This document shows, piece after piece, positions 1 to 10,466 of a DNA stretch of 64,000 nt. This stretch comes from Gammaproteobacteria bacterium (GTDB taxonomy: Bacteria > Pseudomonadota > Gammaproteobacteria > JAADGQ01), in NCBI GenBank assembly GCA_015490755.1, contig WFXF01000076.1:1-64000 (forward strand), read 5' to 3'. The stretch's first letter is position 1. Each line of letters starts with the position of its first letter. The position numbers and the translations under genes are program-made. Below the pieces are notes generated by a model. That model ran no database searches. It saw only the letters and a list, made by a program, of their open reading frames with translations, and had not been told where the DNA came from.

Positions 1-142
1 GGAAGTCGTAGCGAGGGAAAGCCATTTTGAGGCAGATTTGGTGTAAATTTGAGGCGAATAGTTGTTCTATTTAACGAAAATTTACACCAAATATGGCCGA
101 AATGGATTTTCCGCAGTAGACTTTTCATTCTCGGACAGGCTC
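1..142. repeat. MITE-like palindromic element, copy 1 (left end cut by window edge)
   Basis: This stretch is base-for-base the same as 39578-39720 except for one short block near 93-100. It ends in CATTCTCGGACAGGCTC followed by CTAG (143-146), the same end as copy 2. The left terminal inverted repeat lies before the window. It contains no reading frame of note and holds a long inverted repeat. Here the right arm of the inner stem is damaged, unlike in copy 2. It sits 14 bases beyond the end of nadE, where a residual hairpin could affect that gene's transcript end. Confidence 0.8.
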
Positions 143-156
143 CTAGGAATAAAACA

Positions 157-1767
157 TCAGTAACCTGATGTGATTGGATAACGCCGGTCTCGCCCGAAAG
201 CTCGCTGTGTAATACGAATTCCGAGCGGGGCCTGGCGGCGTTTGTATTCATTACGATCAACTAGCGTAGTCACACGTCTCACTACATTTTCATCATATCC
301 TGCGGCAATAATTTCTTCGACACAATGATCCTGCTCAATATACATCAACAAAATTGCATCCAGAATCGGGTAAGGCGGCAGACTGTCTTCATCTTTTTGG
401 TTGGGAGCCAGTTCAGCGGAAGGTGGGCGATCAATAACGCGCTGTGGAATGACCTGCGAGACCGTATTTCGGTAATGAGCCAACTCATAAACCAGACATT
501 TTGGCACATCCTTGATCGGCGCAAAACCACCGGCCATATCACCATACAATGTGGAATAACCCACAGACATTTCACTTTTATTGCCCGTTGTTAAAACGAT
601 TTTATGTTTTTTATTAGAAATTGCCATCAGCAAAGTACCACGACAACGCGCTTGAATATTCTCTTCTGTCACATCCTCTTCAAACCCGAAAAAAACACCG
701 CTCAAGCTCTCAAGAAAAGCAGTGAACGTAGACTCAATAGGAATCACATCATAATGCACATTTAAAGATTCAGCTTCGGACTTTGCATCTTCAAGGCTCA
801 TATTTGCACTATAACGAGAAGGCATCATCACACCTTCAACACGCTCACTACCTATGGCATCAACAGCAATGGCAAGTGTCAATGCTGAATCAATACCGCC
901 CGATAAGCCAATAAGCACTCCACTAAAGCCATTTTTTTCAATATAGTCCCGTACACCCAATACCAATGCACGGTAAACAGACTCCAGATTTGCCAGTTCA
1001 GGAGATTTTATAGCAGATTGCAAATGAACATTTTGAGCGCTAACCTCACACGTTACAACTTGAACAGACTCTTCAAGAGCCGGACTTTTCTGAGCAATTG
1101 TACCATCAGCATTCATGGCAAACGAACACCCATCAAATACCAATTCATCTTGTCCACCCACCAGGTTGGCATAAATCACTGGAGTTCTATTTTCTGATGC
1201 TCGCCTGGCAATAATCGCTTCACGCTCCCCTGCCTTTCCGCTATGAAAAGGGGATGCATTCAAACTCAGAATAATCTTGGCCCCTGCATCGACCATTTTT
1301 TTTGAAACATCAGGAAACCAGAGATCCTCACAAATAGCGATACCGATTGAAACACCTTTGATAGAAGCGACACAAAAGCCGTCACCTGTAGCAAAATAAC
1401 GATGTTCATCAAACACACCATAATTAGGCAAATTCTGTTTATGGCACGTTGCCACTATCTTGCCATCATGAATCAATGAGGCCGCATTATAAAGGCCCTT
1501 ATCACTCTTGACAGGATGCCCGACAATAAGATCAATACCTGTAACTTCATTGCACAAAGTTTTCATACCCTGCCCGACACGTCGCATTAAACCTGGGCGC
1601 AATAATAGATCTTCAGGTGGATAACCGGTAAGCGTTAATTCAGGAAACAGTATGGCATCCGCACCCTGCTCATCACGCGCATGCCGTGCTGTTTCAATAA
1701 TATGCGCTACATTACCGGATACATCACCGACCAATAGATTAATCTGTGCAATAGCTATTTTTAACAT
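157..1767 (-). CDS. nadE: Glutamine-dependent NAD+ synthetase
   Basis: Makes NAD+ from nicotinic acid adenine dinucleotide with glutamine as ammonia source, the last step of NAD synthesis in the cytoplasm. The 536-residue protein has two domains. The N-terminal carbon-nitrogen hydrolase (about 1-250) shows the Glu-Lys-Cys triad: E43 in FPELTLTGYPPEDLL, K110 in CHKQNLPNYG, C146 in AICEDLW. The C-terminal synthetase carries the PP-loop SGGIDS at 289-294. Length fits the bacterial two-domain form. It is last in a run sucC-sucD-nadE with 3-base gaps, so probably co-transcribed. A MITE copy lies just beyond its stop. Confidence 0.96.
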   Translation of the reverse strand: MLKIAIAQINLLVGDVSGNVAHIIETARHARDEQGADAILFPELTLTGYPPEDLLLRPGLMRRVGQGMKTLCNEVTGIDLIVGHPVKSDKGLYNAASLIHDGKIVATCHKQNLPNYGVFDEHRYFATGDGFCVASIKGVSIGIAICEDLWFPDVSKKMVDAGAKIILSLNASPFHSGKAGEREAIIARRASENRTPVIYANLVGGQDELVFDGCSFAMNADGTIAQKSPALEESVQVVTCEVSAQNVHLQSAIKSPELANLESVYRALVLGVRDYIEKNGFSGVLIGLSGGIDSALTLAIAVDAIGSERVEGVMMPSRYSANMSLEDAKSEAESLNVHYDVIPIESTFTAFLESLSGVFFGFEEDVTEENIQARCRGTLLMAISNKKHKIVLTTGNKSEMSVGYSTLYGDMAGGFAPIKDVPKCLVYELAHYRNTVSQVIPQRVIDRPPSAELAPNQKDEDSLPPYPILDAILLMYIEQDHCVEEIIAAGYDENVVRRVTTLVDRNEYKRRQAPLGIRITQRAFGRDRRYPITSGY

Positions 1768-1770
1768 GAC

Positions 1771-2643
1771 TTAATTGGACAATTTACCCAGCATCGCAGC
1801 CCCAATTTCAGCCGGTGAACGCACCACCGTCACACCCGCTGCTTCCAGTGCAGAAATTTTACCTTGAGCGGTACCTTTACCGCCGCTCACAATCGCGCCA
1901 GCATGCCCCATTCGCTTACCAGAAGGGGCCGTTACGCCTGCGATATAAGCAACAACGGGTTTACTGACATAAGTTTTTATATATTCCGCAGCATCCTCTT
2001 CAGCTCCACCACCAATCTCACCCACCATCACGATTCCTCGCGTCTGCTCGTCCTTTTCGAACAGGTCGATACAATCGATAAAGTTCATACCCTGAATAGG
2101 ATCACCACCAATCCCCACGCAAGTACTTTGCCCTAAACCATTCAGAGTTGTTTGGTGCACTGCCTCATAGGTTAGAGTACCTGAGCGTGAAACAATCCCA
2201 ACCTGACCTTTCATGTGGATGCTGCCAGGCATGATACCAATTTTGCACTCCCCCGGCGTAATCACACCAGGACAGTTTGGACCAACCAGGACTGCACCAC
2301 TAGCACGTAATGCCGCTTTAACTTTCACCATATCCAAAACGGGAATGCCTTCGGTAATACAGACAATCAGATTGATTCCAGCATCTGCCGCTTCCAGAAT
2401 GGAGTCCGCTGCAAATGGGGCCGGTACATAAATCATCGTAGCATCCGCACCTGTTTCAGCCACCGCATCACGTACTGTATCAAAAACAGGCAGACCCAGG
2501 TGTGTCATCCCCCCTTTACCTGGTGTCACACCACCCACCACTTTTGTACCATAAGCAATCGCTTGTTCAGAGTGAAAGGTTCCTTGTTTGCCTGTAAATC
2601 CCTGACAAATCAATCGTGTTGCGCTGTTTATTAAAATTGCCAT
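1771..2643 (-). CDS. sucD: Succinyl-CoA synthetase (ADP-forming) alpha subunit
   Basis: Alpha subunit of the TCA-cycle enzyme that interconverts succinyl-CoA and succinate with ATP formation; it binds CoA and carries the phosphohistidine. The 290-residue length is normal. The N-terminal CoA-binding fold contains [19 protein letters not shown], and the active-site histidine is in [10 protein letters not shown] near residue 246. It lies directly between sucC (3-base gap) and nadE, a tight operon. Confidence 0.97.
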   Translation of the reverse strand: MAILINSATRLICQGFTGKQGTFHSEQAIAYGTKVVGGVTPGKGGMTHLGLPVFDTVRDAVAETGADATMIYVPAPFAADSILEAADAGINLIVCITEGIPVLDMVKVKAALRASGAVLVGPNCPGVITPGECKIGIMPGSIHMKGQVGIVSRSGTLTYEAVHQTTLNGLGQSTCVGIGGDPIQGMNFIDCIDLFEKDEQTRGIVMVGEIGGGAEEDAAEYIKTYVSKPVVAYIAGVTAPSGKRMGHAGAIVSGGKGTAQGKISALEAAGVTVVRSPAEIGAAMLGKLSN

Positions 2644-2646
2644 GAC

Positions 2647-3816
2647 TTATTGACTCCCTGCAGCTAAAGCAACAGCTTGTTCAGCGGCCTGCGTCAAATT
2701 TTCCGCTGTAACAATGCTTAAATGACTCTCTTGCAACAATGTTTTGCCTTGTTCAACATTAGTACCTTCCAGACGAACCACCACTGGAATATTAATTCCA
2801 ACCTCTTTGACCGCATTGATAATTCCAGTCGCAATCAAATCACAACGAACAATACCACCAAAAATATTGACCAGAATCGCATTGACTTTATGGTCGCCGA
2901 GAATCAGTTTAAATGCTTCAGCAACACGTTCAGCCGTTGTGCCACCTCCTACATCGAGAAAATTGGCAGGCCTTCCTCCATGTAATTTAATTAAATCCAT
3001 TGTCGCCATTGCAAGCCCTGCGCCATTGACCATGCAGGCAATATCACCATCCAGAGTAATGTAATTTAAACCCAGTTTTTCAGCTTTATGCTCAGTCACA
3101 TCTTCTTGAGATGCATCCGCCATGGCTTGAACAGAGGGCAAACGATAAAGCGCATTATCATCAACAACCAATTTGGCATCCAGTGCCATCAAATCACCCG
3201 AATCAGTGACCACCATTGGGTTAATTTCAGCCAGACTGCAATCCTTCTCCTGATAAAGACGATAGAGGTTTTGCAATAATTTTCCAAACGATCCGAGCTG
3301 ATTTTTCTCTAAGCACAAAGCAAAACCGAGCTGGCGACACTGGTAAGGTTGCAAACCAACAATCGGATCAATGGAAATTGTATGGATTTTTTCAGGAGTA
3401 TCCGCTGCAACGGTCTCAATATCCATTCCACCTGCAGCAGAGACCATCACCATAATACGCTCACTTTGACGGTCTACGAGCATCCCCAGATACAGCTCTC
3501 GTCTAAAAGGTTGAACTTTTTCGATGAGCACAGTATTTACCGGCAAACCGGAAGAGTCAGTTTGCGGTGTCTGGAGCGTTGAACCCAGCAAAGCAGTAAC
3601 AGCAGTTTCCAGCTCACTCATATTAGAAACCGGCTTAATACCACCGCCTTTGCCACGCCCCCCTGCATGGATTTGTGCTTTTACAACCCATTGATCACCA
3701 CCCAGGGCCGAGGCAACTTCAGGTGCTTCAGCCAATGACCCAGCTGACCGCCCCGAAGGTATGGGAATTCCATAATCTGCGAACAGTTGTTTCGCTTGAT
3801 ATTCATGCAGGTTCAT
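2647..3816 (-). CDS. sucC: Succinyl-CoA synthetase (ADP-forming) beta subunit
   Basis: Beta subunit of succinyl-CoA synthetase, which holds the nucleotide site and part of the succinate site. The 389 residues start with the typical MNLHEYQAKQLF. An ATP-grasp domain (about 1-240, with WVVKAQIHAGGRGKGGGIK) is followed by the CoA-ligase domain with GGIVRCDLIA. It is first of the sucC-sucD-nadE unit; ssb lies 39 bases upstream on the same strand. Confidence 0.97.
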   Translation of the reverse strand: MNLHEYQAKQLFADYGIPIPSGRSAGSLAEAPEVASALGGDQWVVKAQIHAGGRGKGGGIKPVSNMSELETAVTALLGSTLQTPQTDSSGLPVNTVLIEKVQPFRRELYLGMLVDRQSERIMVMVSAAGGMDIETVAADTPEKIHTISIDPIVGLQPYQCRQLGFALCLEKNQLGSFGKLLQNLYRLYQEKDCSLAEINPMVVTDSGDLMALDAKLVVDDNALYRLPSVQAMADASQEDVTEHKAEKLGLNYITLDGDIACMVNGAGLAMATMDLIKLHGGRPANFLDVGGGTTAERVAEAFKLILGDHKVNAILVNIFGGIVRCDLIATGIINAVKEVGINIPVVVRLEGTNVEQGKTLLQESHLSIVTAENLTQAAEQAVALAAGSQ

Positions 3817-3855
3817 CTATTTATCCCTAAGTTTATGGCGTTGCCGAGTACATGA

Positions 3856-4341
3856 TTAGAAAGGTATGTCATCATCAAAGTCATCCATACCACCTGATTT
3901 TTGGGGCTGGCTTTGCTGTCCCACTGGCTTTGAAGAGGGCGCGGGCTGCTCCCCACCGCCTCCCATAGAATCACCGCCATATTGCTGACCGCCACCACTA
4001 CCGCCACGCGCTCCGAGCATTTGCATCTCATTTGCTACGATTTCAGTGGTATAACGATCATTGCCGTTATTATCTTGCCACTTGCGTGTCTGCAGACGAC
4101 CCTCAACATAAACCTGTGAACCCTTACGCAGATATTCGCCCACAATTTCAGCCAAACGGTTAAAAAAAACAACACGATGCCATTCGGTACGCTCTTGTTG
4201 CTCCCCGCTCTGTTTATCTTTCCAGGAATCACTGGTCGCAATGGTGATATTTGTCACTGCATTACCATTTGGCATATAGCGGGTTTCAGGGTCATTCCCG
4301 AGATTCCCAACCAATATAACTTTATTAATACCTCTTGCCAT
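3856..4341 (-). CDS. ssb: Single-stranded DNA-binding protein
   Basis: Coats single-stranded DNA in replication, repair and recombination. The OB-fold begins [19 protein letters not shown] and spans about 110 residues. A Gly/Gln/Pro/Ser-rich linker follows, then the acidic tip DDFDDDIPF that docks partner proteins. An upstream start is possible (five extra residues, to 4356), but the ATG at 4341 is chosen because a GAGG ribosome site lies 9 bases before it and the family starts there. In many gammaproteobacteria ssb lies near uvrA and a major facilitator gene, as here. Confidence 0.96.
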   Translation of the reverse strand: MARGINKVILVGNLGNDPETRYMPNGNAVTNITIATSDSWKDKQSGEQQERTEWHRVVFFNRLAEIVGEYLRKGSQVYVEGRLQTRKWQDNNGNDRYTTEIVANEMQMLGARGGSGGGQQYGGDSMGGGGEQPAPSSKPVGQQSQPQKSGGMDDFDDDIPF

Positions 4342-4370
4342 AACTCTATTCCTCAATCTCTATTTTTGAA

Positions 4371-5792
4371 TTAACGTTCATCAATGGAGTATGTATAAAG
4401 CAAGTCCCAATCAACTGCTTCATCATCCACTTTTAAATAAGCGACTCCATTTTCACTCACAACGACAGCTTCAGCAACACCCGTTAGTGACTTAAGCTCT
4501 TCTTCCAAAGTAGTCGCTTTTATTGAATCAACAGCACCCACATTAATCATGTAGGTCATCAAGTGCGGAGGCACCTTCATACCCACCGCCACAAGCCCCC
4601 AAACACCTGCACTCATCGCACAAAACAGGAACACCATTTCAAGACCAAAGTGCTGATGAATCCAGCCACCAATCAAACCACCACAAAACGCACCAAAAAA
4701 CTGTGAGCTGGAATAAACTCCCATTGCAGTTCCTTTTTTATCAGCCGGTGCTGTTTTGCTGATCCAGGAAGGCAGTGTCGCTTCCAATGCATTAAAAGCA
4801 ATAAAAAACAGCAAAAGTGTGACAAATACAGCCCAAAATGAATCAATAGCAAAAACCAGAATAGCCTGCGCCAAACCAATCAAAATAGTTGCCGTAACAA
4901 ATACCTGCTTCATTTTACGGTACTTTTCAGCCAGAATCACCAGAGGCACAAAACCAATAAAAGAGAGTATCATTACACTTAAATAGATCTGCCAGTGATC
5001 ACTGACCTCAATGCCCGTATGGTCTCGCAATGCCAATGGCATCACTACAAAGCTGGCCGTCAGAATCATATGAAGAATAAAAATACCGAAGTCCAGACGT
5101 AATAGCTGACTGTTTTTTAAAACATCTTTAAATTGTGAAGGTGATGCTTCAGCATCACGGTGAAATCTGCACTTTTCAATCTTCGGAACTCCATATTTAA
5201 GCAATACCAAACCCAGTAAAGCCAGCACAGCCGTCAACCAAAAGATGCCATCCACACCAATCCAGTTATTCAGCACCGGCCCCATCGCAAGTGAGATGGC
5301 AAATGCAGAGCCGATGGTCATGCCAATCATAGCCATCGCTTTAGTACGATGTTCTTCGCGGGTCAAATCTGCGGTCATCGCCATAATGACTGCCGCAATC
5401 GCGCCACCGCCTTGCAAAGCCCGACCTATAATCACGCCAACAATACTGTCTGACATAGCCGCCACAACACTGCCCGCAGCAAAAATCAACAGACCGATTG
5501 CAATCATGAGTTTACGCCCAAAACGGTCAGACAACATGCCAAACGGAATTTGCAACAGCGCCTGAGTCAAGCCATAAATACCAATCGCCAAACCAATCAA
5601 CAAAGGGGTCGAACCTTCCAGGCTCTCACCATACAAAGCAAAAACGGGCAATATCATAAAGAGTCCGATCATTCGCAGAGCAAAAAGCCCTGCCGCCGAA
5701 ATCGCAGCTCGCCGCTCTAGAGGGGTCATGTCCTGTTTTATCATAGGAGTATCAATTGTGATCCGGTTATTCTCTTCTAAAGTCCGCTGCAT
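4371..5792 (-). CDS. yajR: Major facilitator transporter, YajR-like
   Basis: Inner-membrane transporter of the major facilitator superfamily with about 12 membrane segments. The loop GMLSDRFGRK after the second segment is the superfamily signature. The sequence follows the pattern of E. coli YajR throughout (ERRAAISAAGLFALRMIGLFM, GRALQGGGAIAAVIMA, LTREEHRTKAMA). It also has the extra C-terminal cytosolic domain (about 405-473), matching YajR's ferredoxin-like YAM domain. The substrate is unknown. Internal starts at 5744 or 5729 would align better with relatives, but none has a clear ribosome site. The stop is 29 bases before the ssb ATG, so it may be co-transcribed with ssb. Confidence 0.88.
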   Translation of the reverse strand: MQRTLEENNRITIDTPMIKQDMTPLERRAAISAAGLFALRMIGLFMILPVFALYGESLEGSTPLLIGLAIGIYGLTQALLQIPFGMLSDRFGRKLMIAIGLLIFAAGSVVAAMSDSIVGVIIGRALQGGGAIAAVIMAMTADLTREEHRTKAMAMIGMTIGSAFAISLAMGPVLNNWIGVDGIFWLTAVLALLGLVLLKYGVPKIEKCRFHRDAEASPSQFKDVLKNSQLLRLDFGIFILHMILTASFVVMPLALRDHTGIEVSDHWQIYLSVMILSFIGFVPLVILAEKYRKMKQVFVTATILIGLAQAILVFAIDSFWAVFVTLLLFFIAFNALEATLPSWISKTAPADKKGTAMGVYSSSQFFGAFCGGLIGGWIHQHFGLEMVFLFCAMSAGVWGLVAVGMKVPPHLMTYMINVGAVDSIKATTLEEELKSLTGVAEAVVVSENGVAYLKVDDEAVDWDLLYTYSIDER

Positions 5793-5871
5793 TCTATCAG
5801 GTTAATTTATTGAGACACAGTTCTTAGTCTTGAAAAAAACACCCCGCCTCCCCTTATAGGTAGCCACTCGT

Positions 5872-7512
5872 ATGCCGCTTATCCTTGCAAATATTTTTAA
5901 CATGACTGACTCAATAAATATGAATACAAACCATCCACCCAGAAACCCGACTTTACTCGTCATACTTGATGGTTTTGGCATTAGCAACAGCAAAACAGAC
6001 AATCCAGTTGCTTATGCTGATACTCCCATATTAGACCGATACTTCAGCAACTTTCCCAACACCCTGCTGGAAGCCTCTGGAACAGCCGTTGCACTTCCAG
6101 AAGGGCAGATGGGTAACTCTGAGGTGGGTCACTTAACACTCGGAGCCGGTGCAACTGTACCGCAATACCTTGTCAGCATTGACAACGCAATCAAAGATGG
6201 AAGTTTTTTCAACAACGAAGCATTTGTCACTGCAATCAAGAGATCCAGGAAATCACAGCGCCCCATTCACCTTGTTGGCCTGGTTTCAGATGGCGGTGTA
6301 CATAGCCACAACAGACACCTCTATGCACTGATTAAACTCTGTCATCGTTATGGTGTACGTCCACTACTGCATATGATTACTGATGGCCGGGATACAGCAC
6401 CACACGCGGCTCAAAACTATGCACAAGAGCTATCAGCAGCACTCACCAAAGCCAATGGCGATGTTGCCACAATTTGTGGTCGTTATTATGCAATGGATCG
6501 AGATCAACGCTGGGAACGTACAGAACTTGCCTGGAGAGCCATAGTACTGAATCAGGCACGCACAAACCACACACTGGAAACCGCTCTCTATGATGCCTAT
6601 AAAAACGGTGAATCCGATGAATTTATCAAACCCACCGTACTACCCGGCGCAATCCCCATAGAGATGAATGATGAAGTTATTTTTTTTAATTACCGAAAAG
6701 ATCGTGCCAAACAACTCACCGCAGCAGTTGCAACAGAACACTTCAATTACTTTGATCGATGCAACCACACGACAGCTTCAGTCACTTGCATGACAAACTA
6801 CGTGCCAGAATTCAAACTACCGTATGCCTTTGACCAACAGAGACCCAAGACCACTCTGGCTGAAACAATCAGTCATGCGGGCCTCAGCCAATTCCATTGC
6901 GCCGAAACAGAAAAATACGCTCATGTGACCTATTTTTTCAACGGCGGCCGCAAAAAACGTCATGACAAAGAAGAGCGCTGCATCGTACCTTCGCCCAAAG
7001 TCAGCACATACGATCACGCCCCGGCAATGAGTGCAGCCCAGATAACGGATGAAGTCATTCATACCATGGAACAGCAACAACCATCATTTATCGTTGTTAA
7101 TTTTGCCAATGGCGACATGGTTGGACACACAGCATCACGAGATGCAATCATTCAGGCCGTGGAAGCTCTCGACCATGAGGTCGGGCGCTTACTTGATGCT
7201 GCAGTATTGGCAAACTACTCAATAGTACTAACCGCAGATCATGGCAACTGCGAACAGCTGATTGACCCTGACACAGGTAAACCACACACACAACACACCC
7301 TCAACCCGGTCCCCTGTTTAATTATTGATCCAGATCGCTGGAAACTGGAAAGTGGTGGCAGTTTAAAGGACATTGCTCCCACCGTATTGCAACTCATGGG
7401 CCTGAAAGTACCCCATGAAATGACGGGCCATTCTCTGCTTATCAAAGAAACAGAAGAGACTCCAGCTTTCATACCAGAACGACTACCTTCCGAAACAACA
7501 CATGCGGATTAA
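5872..7512 (+). CDS. gpmI: 2,3-bisphosphoglycerate-independent phosphoglycerate mutase
   Basis: Interconverts 3- and 2-phosphoglycerate in glycolysis using manganese and a phosphoserine. The fold starts at PTLLVILDGFGIS. The catalytic serine is in GQMGNSEVGHLTLGAG, and metal ligands are in LTADHGN and DMVGHT. At 546 residues it is longer than the usual ~510. Later ATGs at 5902 and 5920 would give normal lengths and are likely, but no clear ribosome site decides among them. It is divergent from the yajR-ssb unit and precedes uvrA. Confidence 0.94.
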   Translation: MPLILANIFNMTDSINMNTNHPPRNPTLLVILDGFGISNSKTDNPVAYADTPILDRYFSNFPNTLLEASGTAVALPEGQMGNSEVGHLTLGAGATVPQYLVSIDNAIKDGSFFNNEAFVTAIKRSRKSQRPIHLVGLVSDGGVHSHNRHLYALIKLCHRYGVRPLLHMITDGRDTAPHAAQNYAQELSAALTKANGDVATICGRYYAMDRDQRWERTELAWRAIVLNQARTNHTLETALYDAYKNGESDEFIKPTVLPGAIPIEMNDEVIFFNYRKDRAKQLTAAVATEHFNYFDRCNHTTASVTCMTNYVPEFKLPYAFDQQRPKTTLAETISHAGLSQFHCAETEKYAHVTYFFNGGRKKRHDKEERCIVPSPKVSTYDHAPAMSAAQITDEVIHTMEQQQPSFIVVNFANGDMVGHTASRDAIIQAVEALDHEVGRLLDAAVLANYSIVLTADHGNCEQLIDPDTGKPHTQHTLNPVPCLIIDPDRWKLESGGSLKDIAPTVLQLMGLKVPHEMTGHSLLIKETEETPAFIPERLPSETTHAD

Positions 7513-7619
7513 ACCACCTATTCAAAATCAACAGTATGGTGTGAATCAGAACATATAATCCCGTAAAAAAAACTGATACTCTATATGACCTTTCAATCCA
7601 TCCAAAACAAGAATTATTT

Positions 7620-10466
7620 ATGGATACAATCCTCATTCGCGGCGCACGTACACACAACTTAAAAAATATTGATATTGCTCTACCTCGTGATCAACTCATT
7701 GTGATTACCGGCCTTTCCGGCTCTGGCAAATCATCACTGGCCTTTGATACGATTTATGCCGAAGGGCAGCGTCGCTACGTAGAATCACTCTCTGCCTATG
7801 CGCGTCAATTTCTTTCCGTGATGGAAAAGCCCGATATTGAGCATATTGAGGGGCTTTCTCCCGCAATCTCTATTGAACAAAAATCAACTTCTCACAACCC
7901 ACGCTCTACCGTGGGCACTGTAACTGAAATTTATGATTATCTGCGACTGCTTTTTGCTCGCGTTGGCGAACCTCAATGCCCCGATCATAAAATCACTCTG
8001 GAAGCTCAAACGGTCAGCCAGATGGTGGATCATATTCTGTCGCTTCCGGAAGGCACAAAACTGATGCTGCTCTCGCCCGTCATACGTGACCGTAAAGGGG
8101 AACATCAACAAGTTTTCAATCAACTGCTGAGTCAAGGATATGTGCGAGCCCGCGTTGATAGTGAAGTAATTGAGATTGATCAGGCACCAACACTGGATCG
8201 CTATAAAAAACACAACATCGAAGTTGTCATTGACCGCTTTAAAGTCCGTGATGACATCAAACAACGCCTCGCAGACTCCGTTGAATCTGCACTTGCACTG
8301 AGCGATGGGCTGCTTTACATCGCCTTTATGGATGATGACAAAAAAGCTGATCTGGTTTTTTCTGCACGCTTTTCTTGCCCCCATTGCGGCTACAACATTC
8401 CTGAATTGGAGCCGCGCCTTTTTTCTTTTAATAATCCAGTCGGTGCCTGCCCCACTTGTGATGGTTTGGGCACGATGCAGATATTTGACCCCGCACGTGT
8501 TGTTCAAAATGCAGAATTAAGCCTTGCGGGAGGAGCCGTGCGCGGCTGGGATCGACGCAACAACTACTATTTTCAGCTTCTGAGCGCACTCTCCGCACAT
8601 TATAAATTCAGTATTGAAACGCCCTTTAGTGACTTGCCAGAAAATATCAGGCAAGTAGTGCTGTATGGAAGCGGAGATGAAAAAATTGAGTTCACTTACC
8701 AAAGTGACAATAAGTCCACCTGCCGCTCCCATGCTTTTGAAGGGGTGATCCCTAATATGGAACGCCGTTATCGTGAGACCGAGTCCAATGTTGTACGCGA
8801 CGAATTAGCCAAATACATCAGCCATCAACCATGCACTGGCTGCCATGGCACTCGCCTACGCCGGGAAGCGCGCCATGTACTTATTAACGAATATACACTG
8901 CCCGTGGTTTCTGCCATGTCGGTCGGTGATGCCTATACACTATTTACCACACTGAAGCTGCCTGGGAGTCGTGGACAAATTGCAGATAAAATCGTCAAGG
9001 AAATTGCCCAACGTTTGAGTTTCCTGGTCAACGTCGGGCTGGACTACCTGAGCCTGAACCGTAGTGCCGATACTCTTTCCGGTGGCGAAGCACAACGCAT
9101 TCGTCTTGCCAGCCAAATTGGAGCAGGTTTAGTTGGCGTAATGTATGTACTTGATGAACCCTCAATTGGGCTGCATCAACGAGATAATGACCGATTGTTA
9201 AAAACGCTGACTTATCTGCGTGATCTTGGCAATACTGTAATCGTCGTTGAGCATGATGAAGATGCGATTCGTATGGCTGATTATGTGCTCGACATTGGCC
9301 CCGGCGCAGGTGTACATGGAGGCAATATCATTGCACAAGGTACGCCTGATGAAGTCATTAATAATCCGGATTCACTGACGGGTCAGTATCTTCTCGGCAC
9401 TAAAAGTATCACAGGACCAAACACATCAGCTGAATTCGACCCTGAACGTGTTTTAAAAATTATTGGGGCAACGGGCAATAATCTGAAAAAGGTTGATGCT
9501 GAAATTCCAGTCGGTTTAATCACCTGCATCACTGGCGTTTCGGGGTCAGGAAAGTCAACCCTGATTAACGATACGCTCTACCGGGCTGCTGCAATCGCCA
9601 TCAACAAAGGTGGTGAAGCACCTGCCCCCCATGAAAAGATTATCGGTTTAGAGCAATTTGATAAAATTGTTGATATTGATCAAAGCCCGATTGGCCGCAC
9701 ACCACGCTCCAACCCCGCAACCTATACGGGACTTTTTTCACCGATACGTGAAATTTTTGCGGGCACAAAAGAGGCTCGCTCACGGGGTTATATGCCTGGC
9801 CGATTCAGTTTCAACGTCAAGGGTGGACGCTGTGAAGCCTGCCGTGGTGACGGTGTGATAAAAGTTGAAATGCATTTTTTACCTGATATCTATGTACCAT
9901 GCGATGTATGCAAAGGCCAACGTTACAACCGTGAAACACTGGAGATTAAATACAAAGGCAAAAATATACATGAAATTCTTGAAATGACTGTTGAAGATGC
10001 GGCCGTTTTTTTCGATGCCATTCCTGTTGTAAAGCGTAAATTACAAACCCTGCTGGACGTGGGTCTCTCGTACATCACGCTGGGACAAAATGCCACCACC
10101 CTTTCTGGAGGAGAAGCACAACGCATCAAGCTCGCACGTGAACTATCCAAACGAGATACAGGGAAAACACTCTATATTCTTGACGAACCAACAACAGGGC
10201 TGCATTTTCACGACATTCAACAACTGCTCAATGTACTATATCGCCTGCGTGAACATGGCAATACCATCGTCATCATTGAACACAACCTGGATGTCATCAA
10301 GACAGCTGACTGGATTATTGATTTAGGCCCCGAAGGCGGCCATGGCGGTGGCATGATTCTTGCGGCAGGCACCGTTGAAACACTGTGCAATCATGCAGAA
10401 TCTTACACAGGGCAGTTTTTGGCCAAACATATTAAAAACGCACCACCCATTACGGTAAATTCTTAA
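7620..10466 (+). CDS. uvrA: Excinuclease ABC subunit A
   Basis: Damage-recognition ATPase of nucleotide excision repair, working with UvrB and UvrC. The 948 residues contain two ABC ATPase halves: Walker [10 protein letters not shown] near the N-terminus and GVSGSGKST in the second half, with signatures LSGGEAQRI in each. Zinc modules are visible at CPHCGYN...CPTC and CEACRGDG...CDVC. Length is standard. No convincing LexA-type box (CTG-N10-CAG) was seen in the 107 bases before it. Its last 17 bases overlap the end of the convergent FemAB-like gene. Confidence 0.97.
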   Translation: MDTILIRGARTHNLKNIDIALPRDQLIVITGLSGSGKSSLAFDTIYAEGQRRYVESLSAYARQFLSVMEKPDIEHIEGLSPAISIEQKSTSHNPRSTVGTVTEIYDYLRLLFARVGEPQCPDHKITLEAQTVSQMVDHILSLPEGTKLMLLSPVIRDRKGEHQQVFNQLLSQGYVRARVDSEVIEIDQAPTLDRYKKHNIEVVIDRFKVRDDIKQRLADSVESALALSDGLLYIAFMDDDKKADLVFSARFSCPHCGYNIPELEPRLFSFNNPVGACPTCDGLGTMQIFDPARVVQNAELSLAGGAVRGWDRRNNYYFQLLSALSAHYKFSIETPFSDLPENIRQVVLYGSGDEKIEFTYQSDNKSTCRSHAFEGVIPNMERRYRETESNVVRDELAKYISHQPCTGCHGTRLRREARHVLINEYTLPVVSAMSVGDAYTLFTTLKLPGSRGQIADKIVKEIAQRLSFLVNVGLDYLSLNRSADTLSGGEAQRIRLASQIGAGLVGVMYVLDEPSIGLHQRDNDRLLKTLTYLRDLGNTVIVVEHDEDAIRMADYVLDIGPGAGVHGGNIIAQGTPDEVINNPDSLTGQYLLGTKSITGPNTSAEFDPERVLKIIGATGNNLKKVDAEIPVGLITCITGVSGSGKSTLINDTLYRAAAIAINKGGEAPAPHEKIIGLEQFDKIVDIDQSPIGRTPRSNPATYTGLFSPIREIFAGTKEARSRGYMPGRFSFNVKGGRCEACRGDGVIKVEMHFLPDIYVPCDVCKGQRYNRETLEIKYKGKNIHEILEMTVEDAAVFFDAIPVVKRKLQTLLDVGLSYITLGQNATTLSGGEAQRIKLARELSKRDTGKTLYILDEPTTGLHFHDIQQLLNVLYRLREHGNTIVIIEHNLDVIKTADWIIDLGPEGGHGGGMILAAGTVETLCNHAESYTGQFLAKHIKNAPPITVNS

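Noticed and set aside
7513-7619. Possible LexA (SOS) box before uvrA
   Set aside because: A CTGATACTCTATATGAC stretch looked suggestive but lacks the CAG arm at the right distance, so no operator is called.
7884-8507. 207-codon minus-strand frame inside uvrA
   Set aside because: It is antisense to conserved UvrA sequence and has no recognisable protein pattern.
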